From Heterohyrax brucei (Eukaryota > Chordata > Mammalia > Hyracoidea > Procaviidae): DNA of 64,000 nt. Of this stretch, positions 1 to 12,257 are shown one piece after another (positions within the stretch are counted from its first letter, which is position 1; each line of letters opens with the position of its first letter). Position numbers and translations under genes: made by a program. Location: assembly GCA_028571685.1 (NCBI GenBank), contig CM053141.1, positions 48,668,333-48,732,332 of the forward strand, written 5' to 3'. Below the pieces are notes generated by a model. It saw nothing but the letters and a program-made list of their open reading frames with translations, had not been told where the DNA came from and ran no database searches.

Positions 1-146
1 CACTAATTTTCTGTTTGGAGTGATGACAAAGTTTTGGAAATAGATAGTAATGATAATTGTATAATGTTACAAATGTAATTAATATAAGTAACTATGAATT
101 GTATACTTAAAATTGTTAAAATGGCAAATTTCATATTATATATATT
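1..146 (+). mobile_element. L1M 3' UTR end (ancient LINE fragment)
   Basis: The stretch resembles the 3' end of old eutherian L1M elements: a 'gatgacaaagttttggaaat' block, then 'gaattgtatactt' and an AT-rich end. It is cut by the window edge on the left and followed by an LTR on the right. There is no coding content. Assignment is from remembered consensus pattern only. Confidence 0.5.
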
Positions 147-153
147 TTTCCAC

Positions 154-592
154 TGTTATCACTTAATTGTGTTACCCCAAAAATATATGTTGTAAATCCT
201 GACCATATATGGTTGCTATGAATCAGAATGAACTTCATAGCAACATGCTTGGTTTTTTAGTTGGTACCTGTGGTTATTTGGGAACAGGTTTTCTTTGATA
301 TATTAATGAAGCTGTGTAAGTGTAGTGTATGTCTTAACTCAGTTTTTTTTTCTTGAGACATAAAGAGCAGATTAGCAAGTAAGCAAAAATGAAAGGAAAG
401 ATACATGCCATATGATTGCCAAGGAACCTAGGAACAGAAGCTAAAGAGAGACAAGAACCTTCCTCCAGAGATGACACACAGAGAATGAGAGAGAGCTTTC
501 TTCTAGAGCTGGCACCTGAGTGTGGAACACATTTCTGTTCTTTGAGGCCACCTCTTGTAGTACTTCTGTTAGACAGTGTTAGATAACTAAGG
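154..592 (+). mobile_element. MaLR/MLT1-like solo LTR with an embedded SINE tail
   Basis: The start (TGTTATCACTTAATTGTGTT) and end (TTAGATAACTAAGGTA) match the ERVL-MaLR LTR pattern seen many times in this window. The middle has the 'ttcctccagagatgacacac' and 'tcttctagagctggcacc' blocks. About 50 bp (203-253) are not LTR: they match the 3' tail of an AfroSINE, so an extremely 5'-truncated SINE lies inside. The LTR is old and diverged. Confidence 0.6.
203..253 (+). mobile_element. AfroSINE 3'-tail fragment
   Basis: 'ggttgctatgaatcagaatg' followed by 'aacttcatagcaaca' and a TTGGTTTTTT tail is the terminal ~50 bp of an AfroSINE. The tRNA-related body is absent. It interrupts an LTR. Confidence 0.6.
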
Positions 593-782
593 TAAGCCAC
601 AAATAAATAAAACATGTAGAGTTTGTCTAGGGAAAGTATACAATCACTTTACACAGGATTAATGCTGCTTCAAGAACTGACAGTAGAAGTATGTAGTTCT
701 AAGGGAATGCTCTGGCAGTCAAGCAGATGTATTTTTCAGCATTAGAAATTATCAATTTAAACAACAGTATTTACTCAACTTG
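593..782. other. Unassigned AT-rich DNA
   Basis: No ORF or repeat that I recognise lies between the LTR and the RTE start. Confidence 0.4.
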
Positions 783-1059
783 TCTGTCAGTTTCTCATAC
801 TGTAGTGGCTCACATGTTGCTGTGATGCTGGAAGCTACGTTTCAAATACTAGCAGGGTCACAAGTGGTGAACACATTTCAGTGGAGTTTCTAGAATAAGA
901 CAGACCAGGAAGAAGAACTTGGTGAACTACTTCTTTAAAAATTGGGCATTGAAAACCTTATGAATAGCAGCAGGACTTTGTCTGATATAGTCCTGGAAGA
1001 TGGCCCCCTTGGGTTGGATGGTACACAAAATACAACGGGGAAGAGTAGCCTTCTAACAG

Positions 1060-1253
1060 GTGTTACTGTCAGGTGCCATCAAATTGGTTCCAACTCATAG
1101 CAACCCTATGAACAACAGAATAAAATACTGCTTAGTCCTGTGCCAGCCTCACAATCATTGCTGTGCTTGAGCCCATTGTTGCAGCCACTGTGTCAATCCA
1201 TCCCTTCAAGGGTCATCTTCTTTTGTGCTGACCCTCTACTTCACCAAGCATAC
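1060..1253 (-). mobile_element. Nested RTE 3'-end fragment
   Basis: The plus strand reads the reverse complement of an RTE 3' end: 'gtgccatcaaattggttcc', 'ccactgtgtcaatccatcc', 'ctctacttcaccaagcat'. It interrupts the leader of the RTE at 783-4065, which resumes at about 1254 with 'tgaactaatgatgtggaggg'. It is 5'-truncated and non-coding. Confidence 0.75.
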
Positions 1254-1394
1254 AGTTGAACTAATGATGTGGAGGGAGTAAAACTTCCAGAACCTTCATT
1301 TGCCTGTGTAGTATGATTCAAAATGAGAATAAATAGTTGCCAACAGCCATTTATACTCAGAGCTTGAAAAGTACAAAGTATGAAATGAGAAAAA

Positions 1395-1676
1395 TTGGAA
1401 TTCATCAAAAATGAAATGAAACACTTGAATATAGATATCATAGGCATCAATGAGCTGAAATGGACTGGTAATGGCCATTTGGAATCAGACAACCATATGG
1501 TCTACTATACTAGACATGACAACTTGTCAAAAATAAGCAGCTTAAGACCTATCCTGAAGTACAATGTTGTCAGTGATAAAATAATATCCATATACCTACA
1601 AATCAATATGATTCTTATTCAAATTTATGCACCAATTACTAAAGCCCAAAATGAAGAAATTGAAGGTTTCTACTAA
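1395..1676 (+). pseudogene. RTE endonuclease domain remnant
   Basis: This 93-codon open stretch corresponds to the N-terminal apurinic-type endonuclease of the RTE protein. Recognisable blocks are FIKNEMKHLNIDIIGINELK, ESDNHMVYY, YNVVSDKIISI and IQIYAPITKA. The enzyme would nick target DNA for target-primed reverse transcription. It stops at 1677, before the conserved GDWNAK-type block, which is still visible nearby as 'ggtaattggaatgcaaaagtt' at about 1730. Dead remnant. Confidence 0.8.
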
Positions 1677-4065
1677 CATCTTCCATCTGAAATTCTTCAA
1701 ACATGTAATCAAGATGCATTGATAAGTACTGGTAATTGGAATGCAAAAGTTGGAAACAAGAAGGGTTGACAGTTGGAAAATATGGCCTTGGTGATAGAAA
1801 TGACATAGTAGATCACATGCTAGAACTCTGTAAGACTGATGACCTACTCATTAGAAATAACTTTTTCCAACAACCTAAACATTGACTCTACAATAAACCT
1901 TACCAGGTGGAATACCCAAGAATCAGACTGACTATACCTTGGAAACAGATGATATGGAAGTTCAATGTCATCAGTCAGAACAAAGTCAGGGGCCAACTAC
2001 AAAACAGATCATCCGTTGCTCAAATGCAAGTCCAAGTGAAACTGAAGAAAATAAAAATTATACAAGAGCAAAAGTATGACCTTGAACACATCTTATCTGA
2101 ATTTGGAGACCATCCCAAGAGTAAATTTGACACACTGAACATTAATGACCAAAGACCAGACTAGTTATGGAAGGACATCAAGGACATCATACATAAAGAA
2201 AGCAAAATATCATTTAAAAGACATGGAAGAAAGAAAAATACAAAATGAATGTCAGAAGAGACCCTGAAACCTGCTCTTGAACATAGAGTATCTAAAGCGA
2301 ATGGAAGAAATGATGAAGTAAAAGAGCTGAACTGAAGATTTCAAAGGATGGCTAGAGAAGACAAAGTGTGAAAATGACATGTGTAAAGACCTGAAGTTAG
2401 AAAGTTAAAAAGGAAGAACATGCTTGGCATTTCTCAAGCCAAAGGAACTGAAGAAAAATTCAAGCTTTGAATTGCAGTATTGAAGAATTCTATTGGCAAA
2501 AAATTGAATGATGCATGAAACATCAAAAGAAGATGGAAAACATACACAGTCACTGTTAGCCAAAAAAGAACTGATCAGCATTCAATCATTTCAGGAGGTA
2601 GCACATGATCAAGAACAGAATGTACCAAAGGAAGATGTCCTAGCATTGAATAGCCTCCAGAAATTACATAATACCAACTGAGTTGTTTCAACAAATGGAT
2701 GAAAGCACTCACTTGTCTATGCAAAAAAATTTCAAAAACAGCTGTATAGCAACCAACTGGAAGAGATCCATGTATATGCCTGTTCCAAGAAAGGTGACTA
2801 ACTCAATGTAGGAATTATCAAACAATATCAGTAATATATGACACACAAGCAAAATTCTGCTAATGATCATTCAAAAGTGTTTGCAGCAGTATATTGACAG
2901 AGAACTGTCAGAAATTCAAGCCAGATTGAGGAGAGGACATGAAACAAGGCATAACATTGTTCATATCAGATGGATCTTGGTTGAAAGCAAAGAAAGATAT
3001 CCATCTGTGTTTTATTAACTATGAAAAGGCATTTAACTATGTGAATTATAACAAATTATGAGTAACGTTGTGAAGAATGAGAATCCATTACAACTGTGCT
3101 CATACATAATTTGTACATAGAGCAAGAGGCAGTCATTTGAACTGAATAATGGGGTATTCTGTAGTGCAAAGTCAAGAAGGGTGTACACCAGGGTTGTATC
3201 CTTTCACAATACTTGTTCATCCTGTTTGTTAAGCAAATCAGCTGAGAAACTGAACTCTATGAAGAAGAACTTGGCACCAGAATTTGAGGAAGACCCATTA
3301 ACAACCTAAGATATACATATGACTCAACCTTACTTGTTGAAAGTCATGAGGACTTTAAGTGCTTTCTGATGAAGATCCAAGACCACAACCTTCTATGTGG
3401 ATTATGTCTCAACATCAAGAAAACAAAATCTTTACAACTGGACCAATGAACAACATCATGATAAAGGAGAAAATACTGAAGTCAAGGACTTCCTTCTACT
3501 TGGATCCACAATCAACTGTCATGGAAGCAGCTGTAAAGAAATCAAATGATGTATTGTAGGGGTGAAATCTGATGTAAAAGACCCCTTTAAAGAGTTAAAA
3601 AGCAAAGAATGTCCCTTTGAGGACTAAGGTGCTTCTGACTGACACCATGGTATTTTCAATCTTCTCATATGCATGAAAGCCTTGAACAGTGAGTAAAGAA
3701 GACTAGAGACGAGTTGATGCCTTTGAGTTATGGTGTTGGCAGAGAATATTGAGTGGACCATGCATTGCCACAAGAACAAACAAATATCTTGGAAGAAGTA
3801 CAGCCAGAATGTTTCTTAGAAGCTGGGACAGTGAGACTGTTATCCAGGAAGGACCACTTTCTGGAGAAAGACATCATGTTTGGTAGAGTGTCAGTGCAAA
3901 AGGGGCAGATCCTGGAAGAGACAGATTGACAGTAGTGGCTGGGACAATGCCTTGAGTGTAACAATGATTGTAAGGATGGTGCAGGACTTGGCAGTGTTCA
4001 TTCTGTTGTACACAGGGTTGCTATAGTCAGAACCAATTTAAGGGCACCTAACAACAACAACAATC

Positions 4066-4519
4066 TACTCAAACTCTTCTTAAAATGATATTCAGTGGAA
4101 AATTTTCTGCCTACAAAATGAACTCTAACCTCCAAATGTAATGCAATAAGAACACAAATTCATACAGGAAACATTTTGGCTCAAATTATTAACGCTGTAT
4201 CTCAGACAAACCCAGAATTTTGAACAGATTCCAGACTAGGCTCTTTTAAGAATATCATTGTCATAGAAAGAAAGACCAGAAAAAAAAATACTAAAGAGAT
4301 ACAGCAACCAATCAAAAGTGTAAATGTTGATTGGTTCCTGGATTGGGGAAAAGGAAAAAAACCAACTATATAAAATGCTCCAGAAACAGCTGGGAAATTT
4401 TAATACAGACTACATGTCCATTAAAAGGAATTATTATTTTTTTTTGTGTGTGAAATTGTTAATGGAATTATGTAAGAAAATTCCACTAATTCTTAGGGGA
4501 TGTCAAGTTGTAATACTCA
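4066..4519. other. Unassigned sequence between RTE and L1M
   Basis: AT-rich sequence without a domain that I recognise. A 68-codon open frame at 4324-4530 has no recognisable motif and is probably chance. Confidence 0.4.
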
Positions 4520-4659
4520 AAAACATTTAGGGGTAAAGTATCTGATGTTTGTAACTTCCAAATGGTTCAGAAAAAGAATATATATGTATATAATTTTAAA
4601 AAAATATATTTGTGAGTATACAGAGAGAAAGCAAATGTGACAAGATATTAACAATGATC
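4520..4659 (+). mobile_element. L1M 3' UTR, left half
   Basis: 'gatgtttgtaacttccaaat', the tattatata-type AT run, and 'gcaaatgtgacaagatatta' match the usual L1M 3' UTR order. The expected continuation ('ctgggtgaaaggtatac') reappears at 11551. The full-length L1 copy A is inserted between the two halves. Confidence 0.65.
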
Positions 4660-5427
4660 GGGGGTGGAGTCAAGATGGCATACTAAACACATGTCTCCCT
4701 AAATTCCTCTGGAAACCAAGGCCTGAACTGATAATTAAATGGAGGCTTCTGGACACCTACCAGTGGGAGGGGCTGAAGTTTGATGGGCAGCAAGGCCCCG
4801 ACAAACTACTGATGAAATTGGTGAATGGAGTCACTACATTTTGACAGCCTGGATGTGGAATCTGTGCAACTCAGCGCCTCTAACCTCTCTCTCTGACTCT
4901 CTGAATCTCCACCATTGAATAGCCTTTTCCAAGATGGGCATGAGAACTTGTGTGGGACGCCATCTTGATTCACTGGGAAGCAGATATTCCTATACAGAGG
5001 CCTCAGCTGGACCTAATTCCCAGGCTGGGAGGCAGTGCCTGCCCAGAGAGCGCTTTCCCGGCAGTAAAGCAGTCTTTGATATAGAGGTGCTTACTTTGCT
5101 AGCTGGAAAGAGGGTCTTGTACACCTGAAAGCCGGACTAATTTTGGAAGCTGTCAGATACCTTTAACCTTTTAAAAAAACTGTGGTACATCTGGGTGGCA
5201 TCTCTTCCAGCCTTTACTGTCTCATATTATAGGGTCAGCTGATGGCTCCCCAGTGACTCTATAAGAGGAGCTGTGTCTTTGCCAATCAGGAGGTGGAGCC
5301 TGCTACCCCAGAGATTCCACTGAGCCCAGTCACTGGAGTACATAGAGGTGTCTGGTGATCAACTTTCTTTTCAGACTGAGCTTTAGATCCCATTAAGGCA
5401 ACACCGGAGAAACAAAACAACCTCCAG

Positions 5428-6397
5428 ATGCCCAAAAAGCAACAAACTTTGGACCAGAACATTAGGAAAAATTCACCTATAGCTTCAGAAGGCCCATAAA
5501 GGAAAGATTCAAAGAACTTCCCAATGAAGAAGCCTTTCTGAAACTGTCAGAGGGCGAGTACAAAAGGATTATATAGAGAGCCCTTCTAGATCTTACACAA
5601 AATGCAGCAGAGTGAAATGAAAAATTATGCAAGCTGTTTGACCTGATGGAACAGGAGTGCTCTGAAATCCAGCAGATCAATAACAAAATAAAAAAGATAG
5701 AAAATTCAGCTCAAAGACAAGAAAACAGAAATGAACAAATGGAAAATAGACTTTCTGATTTGGAAGACAGAGCTACTGACTCCAGCATCTATGAGGAAAA
5801 ATCAGAAAAAAGAAACAAGAAAAATGAAGAAGCATTAAGAAGCAGGTGGGACTCTATTAAGAGGAACAATCTACAATTAACTGGAGTTCCTGAACATGGT
5901 GGGACACCTGAGAACACAGAGTGTATTGTGGCTGAGCTGCTGACAGAAAACTTCCCAGAAATCATGAAAGAAGAGAATATAGATATCCAAGATGCATACT
6001 GAATGCTACTCAATATAGATCTCCAAAGAAAGACTCCAAGACATATTATAATCAAGCTTAACAAAATGAAACACAAGCAGATACTCTTAAAGGCAGCAAG
6101 ACTCAAAGCAAAGCTAACATTCAGAGAGAAACCCTGTAGGCTTTGTCTGATTTCTCAACAGAATTGATGTTGGCACAGAGACAATGAGGTGACACATTCA
6201 AAGCTTTGAAGGAGAAGAACTTCCAACTAAGAATTATATATCCTCCAAAACTATCTTTCAAATGTGAAAGTGAAATCAAGACATTCGCAGATAAACAGAA
6301 ACTCAAAAACTTTGTAAAAGCTAAACCAAAGCTACAAGAAATACTGAAAGAAGCTCTTGGCTTAGAAGAACAAAACCATCCATTTTATATTTTATAA
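5428..6397 (+). pseudogene. L1 copy A ORF1 remnant
   Basis: It starts at the ATG of MPKKQQTLDQ. ORF1p is a trimeric RNA-binding nucleic-acid chaperone that coats L1 RNA. The coiled-coil part is visible (EIQQINNKIKKIENSAQRQE, 5646-6002) with the start of the RRM (NNLQLTGVPEHGG). A TGA at 6000 ends that frame. The C-terminal domain is legible at 6206-6397 (EKNFQLRIIYPPKLSFK, LQEILKEALGLEEQNH). Several frame breaks make it non-functional. Confidence 0.85.
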
Positions 6398-6812
6398 GGA
6401 AATACAGTACTCATCAACCAGAAACCTACTCAGTTAGGGAAGGCTCCAAACTCAACCAAAGCTGTAATAGTAAAAGAAATGATCCAGGGATCATATCATG
6501 AAAACAACGATGTTATCATGTTAAAAAGAGGGGTATACTATAGTCGTTATAATCCTTCCAGTTTGAGAGGAAGTTAATAAGACTGCTAGTAGTTAAAATT
6601 GGGGTTAAACACAGACTATTAAGGGGGATCAAAGGGGCAGCCGCAATGCACAATAAAGATGCAACATATCAAATCAAGAAACGTAATACAGGAGTCTCAA
6701 CAACCACAAAAGCAACACTGAAAAAGTGAAAAATCAACTCATAAGGAAGAATGTCCCAGAACAGATTAATAAGAACAACAGAGAAAACATCAGCAGAAAA
6801 AAACATCTCACA

Positions 6813-9800
6813 ATGACAGCACTAAACACATACCTATCAATAATTACACTGAACGTGAATGGACTGAATGCTCCAGTAAAGAGACGAGTGACATCTTAGA
6901 TCAAAAGACATGACCTATCCATATGTTGCCTACAAGAAACTCACCTTAAAGATATGAACAAACTAAAAATTAAAGGATTAAGAATATATATCAAGCTAAC
7001 AATACACAAAGAAGAGCAGGTGTCGCAATACTAATCTCAGATAAAACAGATTTTAACGTAAAGTCACCATTGTAGACATGGATGGACACTATTGCTGAAA
7101 GGCTCAATATACAAGCAGGACTTAACAATATTAAATATTTATGCACCCAATACTAGAGCATCTAAATACATCGAAGAAACACTGACTACACGCAAAAACA
7201 GGATGGATCATTCCAAACAATAGTGGGAGACATGAACACTCCACTCTCAATATTGGACAGATCGTCTAGAAAAAAGCTCAATAAAGACACAGATCTTATT
7301 GCCACAAATAACGAACTAGCCCTCATTGACATATACAGAACTTTCTATCCATCAGCGGACAACTACACCTTCTTCTCCAGTGCACATGGAACATTCTCCA
7401 GAATAGATCATGTGTTAGGATATAAAGCAAATCTCAACAAAATCTGTAACACTAAATTACTGCAAAGCATCTTCTAAGACCACAAAGCCATGAAAGTCAA
7501 AATCAATAGCACAAAAAACACAGAACCTGTAGGACACAGCCAAAGCAGTGCTTAGAGGTCAGTTTATCTCTATAAAAGCCCATATCCAGAAGGAAGAAAG
7601 AACTCCAAACAAAGATCTAACCTGACAGGTTGAACAAGTAGAGAGAGAACAACAGAGGAACCCCTCAGGCACCAGAAGGAAACAGATCATAAAGATTAGA
7701 GCAGAATTAAATGATTTAGAGAATAGAGGAACAATTGAAAAAACTGAAAAGACCAAAAGCTGTTTTTTTTGAAAAGATTAACAAAAATTGACAAACCGTT
7801 GGCTAAACTTACTAAAGAAAAACAGGAAAGGAACAAACAACTTAAATAAGAAATGAGGGGAGTTGTCACAACAGGTCCATCAGAAATGAAAAATACCATA
7901 ACAGAATATTATGAAAGTCTGTACTCTAAAAAATTTGAAAACCTAGAGGAAATGGACAAATTCTTTGATTCATTTCACCTACCAAAATTATCACAAAGGG
8001 AGAGATTGAAAAAGTCATCCAAAAACTACTAACCAAAAAAAATCCCTGTCCCAGATGGCTTCACTGCAGAATTCTACCAAGCTTTTGCCAAGCCAGCCAA
8101 GTGCCATCGAGTTGGACCAAGCTTCTAAAGAAGAGTTATCTTCAATACTACTGAGAATATATTACAGCATAGAAACGGATGGAATACTCCCAAATTCATT
8201 CTATGAAGCCAGCATAAAGCTGATACGAAAGCCAGGGAAACAGCCAACAAGAAAGAACTACAGACCAATATTACTCATGAATCTACATGCAAAAATCTTC
8301 AACAAAATTCTTGCCAATAGAATACAACAACATATCAAAAAAAATAATTCATCACAACCAAGCTGGATTCATATCAGGGATGCAAGGCTGGTTCAACATC
8401 AGAAAATCAATGTGATCAACCACATAAATATCACAAAAGACAAGAACCACCTGATTTTGATTTTGTCTATTGATGCAGAAAAGGCATTTGATAAAGTCCA
8501 ATACCCATTCATGCCAAAAACTCTCAACAAAATAGGAATAGACGGCAAATTCCTCAATGCAATAAGGGTCATTTATACAAAGACAACTGCCTACATCGTT
8601 CAGAATGGAGAGAGACTGAAACAATTCCCCTTGAGAACAAAAACTAGACAAGGATGCCCACTCTCAGCTCTCCTATTCGACGTTGTACTACAAGTTCTAG
8701 CCAGAGCAATTAGACAAGACCAAGCCATAAAGAGCATCTGCATCAGCAAAGAGGAAGTAAAATTCTCCCTGTTTGAAGACAATATGATTGTAATGCAGAG
8801 AATCTTAAAGAATTCATAAATAACCTACTCAAATTGATAGAAGAATTCAGCAAAGTGTCAGGATACAAGATATATGTAAGTAAATCAGTAGGATTCCTTT
8901 ATACTGACAACAGCATTATTAAAGAAGAAATCACCAAATCAATACCATTTACTATAGCCCCAAAGAAGATAAAATACCTAGGAATAAATCTGACCAGATA
9001 AATAACAGACCCTTACAAAGACAACTACAAGATCTTACTACAAGAAACTAAGAGAGACTTACATAAATGGAGAAACCTCACCTGCTTATGGATAGAAAGA
9101 TTTAACATTGTGAAAATGTCTATTTTACCCAAAGCAATCTACTTATATAATGCAATCCCAATACAAATTCCAGTCACATTTTTTAATGTGATGGAGAAAC
9201 AAATCACTGACTTTGTTTGGAAAGGGAAGAAGCCCTGGATAAGCAAAGCACTACTGAAGAAGAAGAACACACTGGGAGGCCTCTCGCTGCCTGACTTTAG
9301 AACATATTATACTGCCACAGTTGTCAAAACAGCCTGGTATTAGTACAAAAAGAGACAGATTGATCAATGGAACAGAATTGAGGTCCCAGAGATGACACTA
9401 CCATCCTATGAACAGTTGATATTTGACAGAGGCCCTTAGACATTAAGCTGGGGTGAAAACAATCTCTTCAACAAATGGTGCTGGCAAAATTGGATATCCA
9501 TCTGCAATAAATGGAAACGAGACCCATATCTCACACCTTATGCAAAAACCAACTCAAACTGGATAAAAGACCTAAATATCAAATCTAAAATGATAAAGCT
9601 CATCCAAGAAAAATTAGGGTCAACAATGGAAGTGTTAGTACACAACGTAGACAGATTTCAAAATCTGACAGGCAAACCACAACCAACAGAAGAAAAAATA
9701 GATATATGGAAACTTTGCTCATTCAAAGACTTTATCAATAGAATTAAAAGAGCACTTACAGAGTGGGAAATAATATTTGGCAACTATATGTCAGATGGAC

Positions 9801-10480
9801 ATATGATCTCCATAATCTATAATGTACAACAAAATATCAACAAGAAAAAGATAAATCATCCAATTAAATGATGGGCAAAGGAGATAAACAGACAATTCTC
9901 TAAAGAAGGAGACCCAGGCAGCCAAAAAACACATATGGCCATGCTCACAATCACTAGCTATTAAAGTGATTCAAATCAAAACAACAATCAGATACCATCT
10001 CACCCCAACAAGGTTGACCATGATCCAAAAAAAAGCAAAACAACAAACGCTAGAGAGGCTGTGGAGAAATTGGAACTCTCCTACACTATTGGTGGGACTG
10101 CAAAATAGTGCAACCTCTTTGGAAAGCAACCTGATGCTTCCTTAAAAAGCTGGATATAGATATACCATTTAGCACAGTAATTCCACTGTTTGGAATATAT
10201 CCTACAGAATCAAGGCCATTCACTCCAACTGACACATGCACGTGAATGCTTACTGCAGCACAGTCCACAATACCAAAGAGATAGAATCAACCCAGATGCC
10301 CAACAACAGAGGAATGCACAGGTAAACTATGGTATGTATACTCAGTGGAGCACTATGCAATGATAAGAAACTGATGATTTTAGGAAGCATCTTATAACCT
10401 GGTTTGAATTGGAGGATATTACGCTGAGTGAAAGTAGTCAGCAACAAAAGGACAAATATTGTATGAGACCCCTACAATAA
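6813..10480 (+). pseudogene. L1 copy A ORF2 remnant (endonuclease-RT)
   Basis: Starts at ATG 6813, collinear with the 1274-codon ORF2 of copy G. The endonuclease is partly readable at 7223-7477 (GDMNTPLSILDRSS, SRIDHVLGY). The longest open piece (8055-8819) holds RT motifs, including [13 protein letters not shown], which keeps Phe at the steric-gate position. The catalytic box reads FEDN instead of FADD. The C-terminal zinc-knuckle region is at about 10050-10110, with a stop in place of the conserved Trp. Many frameshifts; dead. Confidence 0.9.
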
Positions 10481-10534
10481 GAACTTAAAAACAGACTCAT
10501 GCATAGAAGAAAAGGCTCTTTGAGAGCTGCAAGG

Positions 10535-10565
10535 GTGGGGAGGGAGGGAGGATGGGGGGGAGGCT
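10535..10565 (+). other. L1 3' UTR G-rich polypurine tract
   Basis: Runs of G (gggtggggagggagggagg, then a G7 run) form a potential G-quadruplex. Mammalian L1 3' UTRs typically carry such a tract. The equivalent in copy G is the C-rich run at 45846-45885 on the opposite strand. Confidence 0.6.
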
Positions 10566-10905
10566 TTAGATTAGATAGTTTATAGAAATTTTGTTGGGTG
10601 AAATCTGTGACAGCACACATTAGAAAGAAGATCAATAGCAACTGGACTTCAACATAACATGAGTACTCCTCCCATCTTAACTCAGCATTGCAAAGATGGA
10701 GTAGCTGGGGTGGGGGTCTGGGCACCATGCTCTCAGGGGACATCAAGGCCAATTGACATAAATAACATTTTGCTAAGAGAGTCTTCTGCACCCCAAATTG
10801 GTGAGTGGCGTCTGGGGTCTTAAAAGCCGCCAAGCTGCCATCTGAAGTACAACAAGTGGTCCCAACTCAGCAGGAATGGATGATCACCAAGGACCAAAAC
10901 AACAT

Positions 10906-10980
10906 GGATATAGATATACCATTTAGCACAGTAATTCCACTGCTCAGAGTATATCCTACAGAATCAAGGCCATTCACTCC
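10906..10980 (+). repeat. 75-bp ORF2-derived duplication inside the L1 copy A 3' UTR
   Basis: Positions 10906-10980 match 10152-10226 (ORF2) with about 4 differences in 75 bp. The variant TTTAGCACAGTAATTCC occurs in both, and not in copies B, F or G. Other 3' UTRs here (42665-42690) run straight through this point without the insert. A 14-bp tandem duplication (cccagaagacagaa) follows it directly. Confidence 0.85.
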
Positions 10981-11547
10981 CAGAAGACAGAACCCAGAAG
11001 ACAGAGACCCACGTAAGTGGATGACTATATCAACATGTGACTGGAAGAACTGGATAGTGCCTGGCCACCACCAGTGATAGCTGTCATGGGGCTCACAAAG
11101 TTGAGTCTCACTGGCAACATGAAAATAAAAAGGGGTGCACCCTGAGATCACCACTAAAAGACTGCCACTGATAGTCCAGGGGCCTCAGGGCTCCCTTGGG
11201 AGCATGGCCCCTATCCCTGATGCTGCCCCTGTCCATAAATCACAATGGAGGTCAACTCTTCGGACAGTCTGATTGGACTTGGTGACACAGAACGACCATA
11301 TCATGTGTGCACTTTATGGTTCTATGCATCTGTAGGATGTCATCCGGCTGACCTTTTACTGAAGGCAGGGGCGTGGGTGAAGAGTGGATAGAAGATTGTT
11401 TCGAGGACAAGACATGTATGGAGAAGAGAGGAAGAGAGTGCTGTCACTGGGCAGGGAGAGCAGTGGGATCCATTCATTGGTGGGTATGCAAATTTATATG
11501 GGATTGTATATTTTCACTCAATCATAATTTAAAAAGTAAATAAATAA

Positions 11548-11645
11548 TCATTCTGGGTGAAAGGTATACAAATGTTCATTGACTCCTTCTTTCAACTTTT
11601 CTGTAGGTTTAGAGAAAATTCGCAGTAAAAAATCAGGGAAATTAC
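11548..11645 (+). mobile_element. L1M 3' UTR, right half
   Basis: 'ctgggtgaaaggtatacaaa' and 'caacttttctgtaggttta' complete the old L1M 3' end whose left half lies at 4520-4659. Confidence 0.65.
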
Positions 11646-12257
11646 ATTAACATGCTCCTTTTAAAATACTATCTGATGATCATTATTATCTTTCCATTTC
11701 ATTTTTCAGTTAAATATATTAGTTACATTTGCATACTGTATAGATGTTTCTTTAAAAGAAAACAATATTTCATTTTGCCCTTTTGGATTCCAATAAGAAA
11801 TATTACAAATGGGAAATTTATAACCAGCTATGGCCAAGCTTCTTTCAGGAACCAGCACTGCAGATTAATTTCAAAGTTCTCTAATAAGGAGTTCTCTGGC
11901 CCTGTGTTTCATGTGTCCTCTGCTGTGTTCCTTTACTGGTCACCTTGCTGTGATTCTTCTTATGGCAGATGTTGCCTTTAGCATTTTTCTTGGGTGCTTG
12001 GGCTTTCATCCACTGCTTAACAGTATGACTGTGCGGGCTGACACAAATTCTTCTGCGCCTGACATGAAGACTGACAAAAAAAGGAACAAAAAAATCACTG
12101 ATAGAAAACATAAATAAAAATTTAAAAGCATAGCGCTTAGGCTTTTGGATTCTGTATTCTTATAGATTGAATCCTAAAGCTGAGCATCATGAGGTTAAAA
12201 TTCAATCTTAAATACATTCTGCCTGTGGTTCCTTAGATATCAGCAAGAAGTGTTAAA
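11646..12257. other. Unassigned sequence
   Basis: Open frames of 68-109 codons overlap on both strands at 11652-12117 and show no family that I recognise. Nothing else supported. Confidence 0.35.

Larger units (their letters stand above)
783..4065 (+). mobile_element. RTE (BovB-clade) LINE, near full length, decayed
   Basis: The 5' end carries the RTE leader ('gctgtgatgctggaagcta', 'ccagcagggtcac'). The 3' end is 'gggttgctatagtcagaacc' followed by ACCTAACAACAACAACAA. It encoded one protein with an APE-type endonuclease followed by a reverse transcriptase and a C-terminal region. The endonuclease is visible at 1395-1676 (IIGINELKWTG, QIYAPITKA). RT-derived sequence follows at about 2820-3400 and the C-terminal region at about 3600-3960. 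Stops and frameshifts break every domain, so it is dead. A reverse-oriented RTE 3' piece sits at 1060-1253. Confidence 0.85.
4660..11547 (+). mobile_element. L1 copy A: full-length, inactivated LINE-1
   Basis: It begins with 'gggggtggagtcaagatggc', the L1 5' terminus that contains a YY1-like CAAGATGGC site. It holds a 5' UTR (to about 5427), ORF1 remnant, ~415-bp spacer, ORF2 remnant and a ~1.07-kb 3' UTR. The 3' UTR has a G-rich polypurine tract at 10535-10565 and ends in an A/T-rich tail (AAATAAATAA). It is the same lineage as the intact copy G at 44919-52119 but has many stops and frameshifts. Its 3' UTR also carries a 75-bp copy of its own ORF2 (10906-10980). It splits an older L1M 3' UTR. 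Confidence 0.9.

Noticed and set aside
11652-12117. Frames of 109, 76 and 68 codons overlapping
   Set aside because: Low-complexity hydrophobic or Lys-rich products on both strands, no homology that I recognise.
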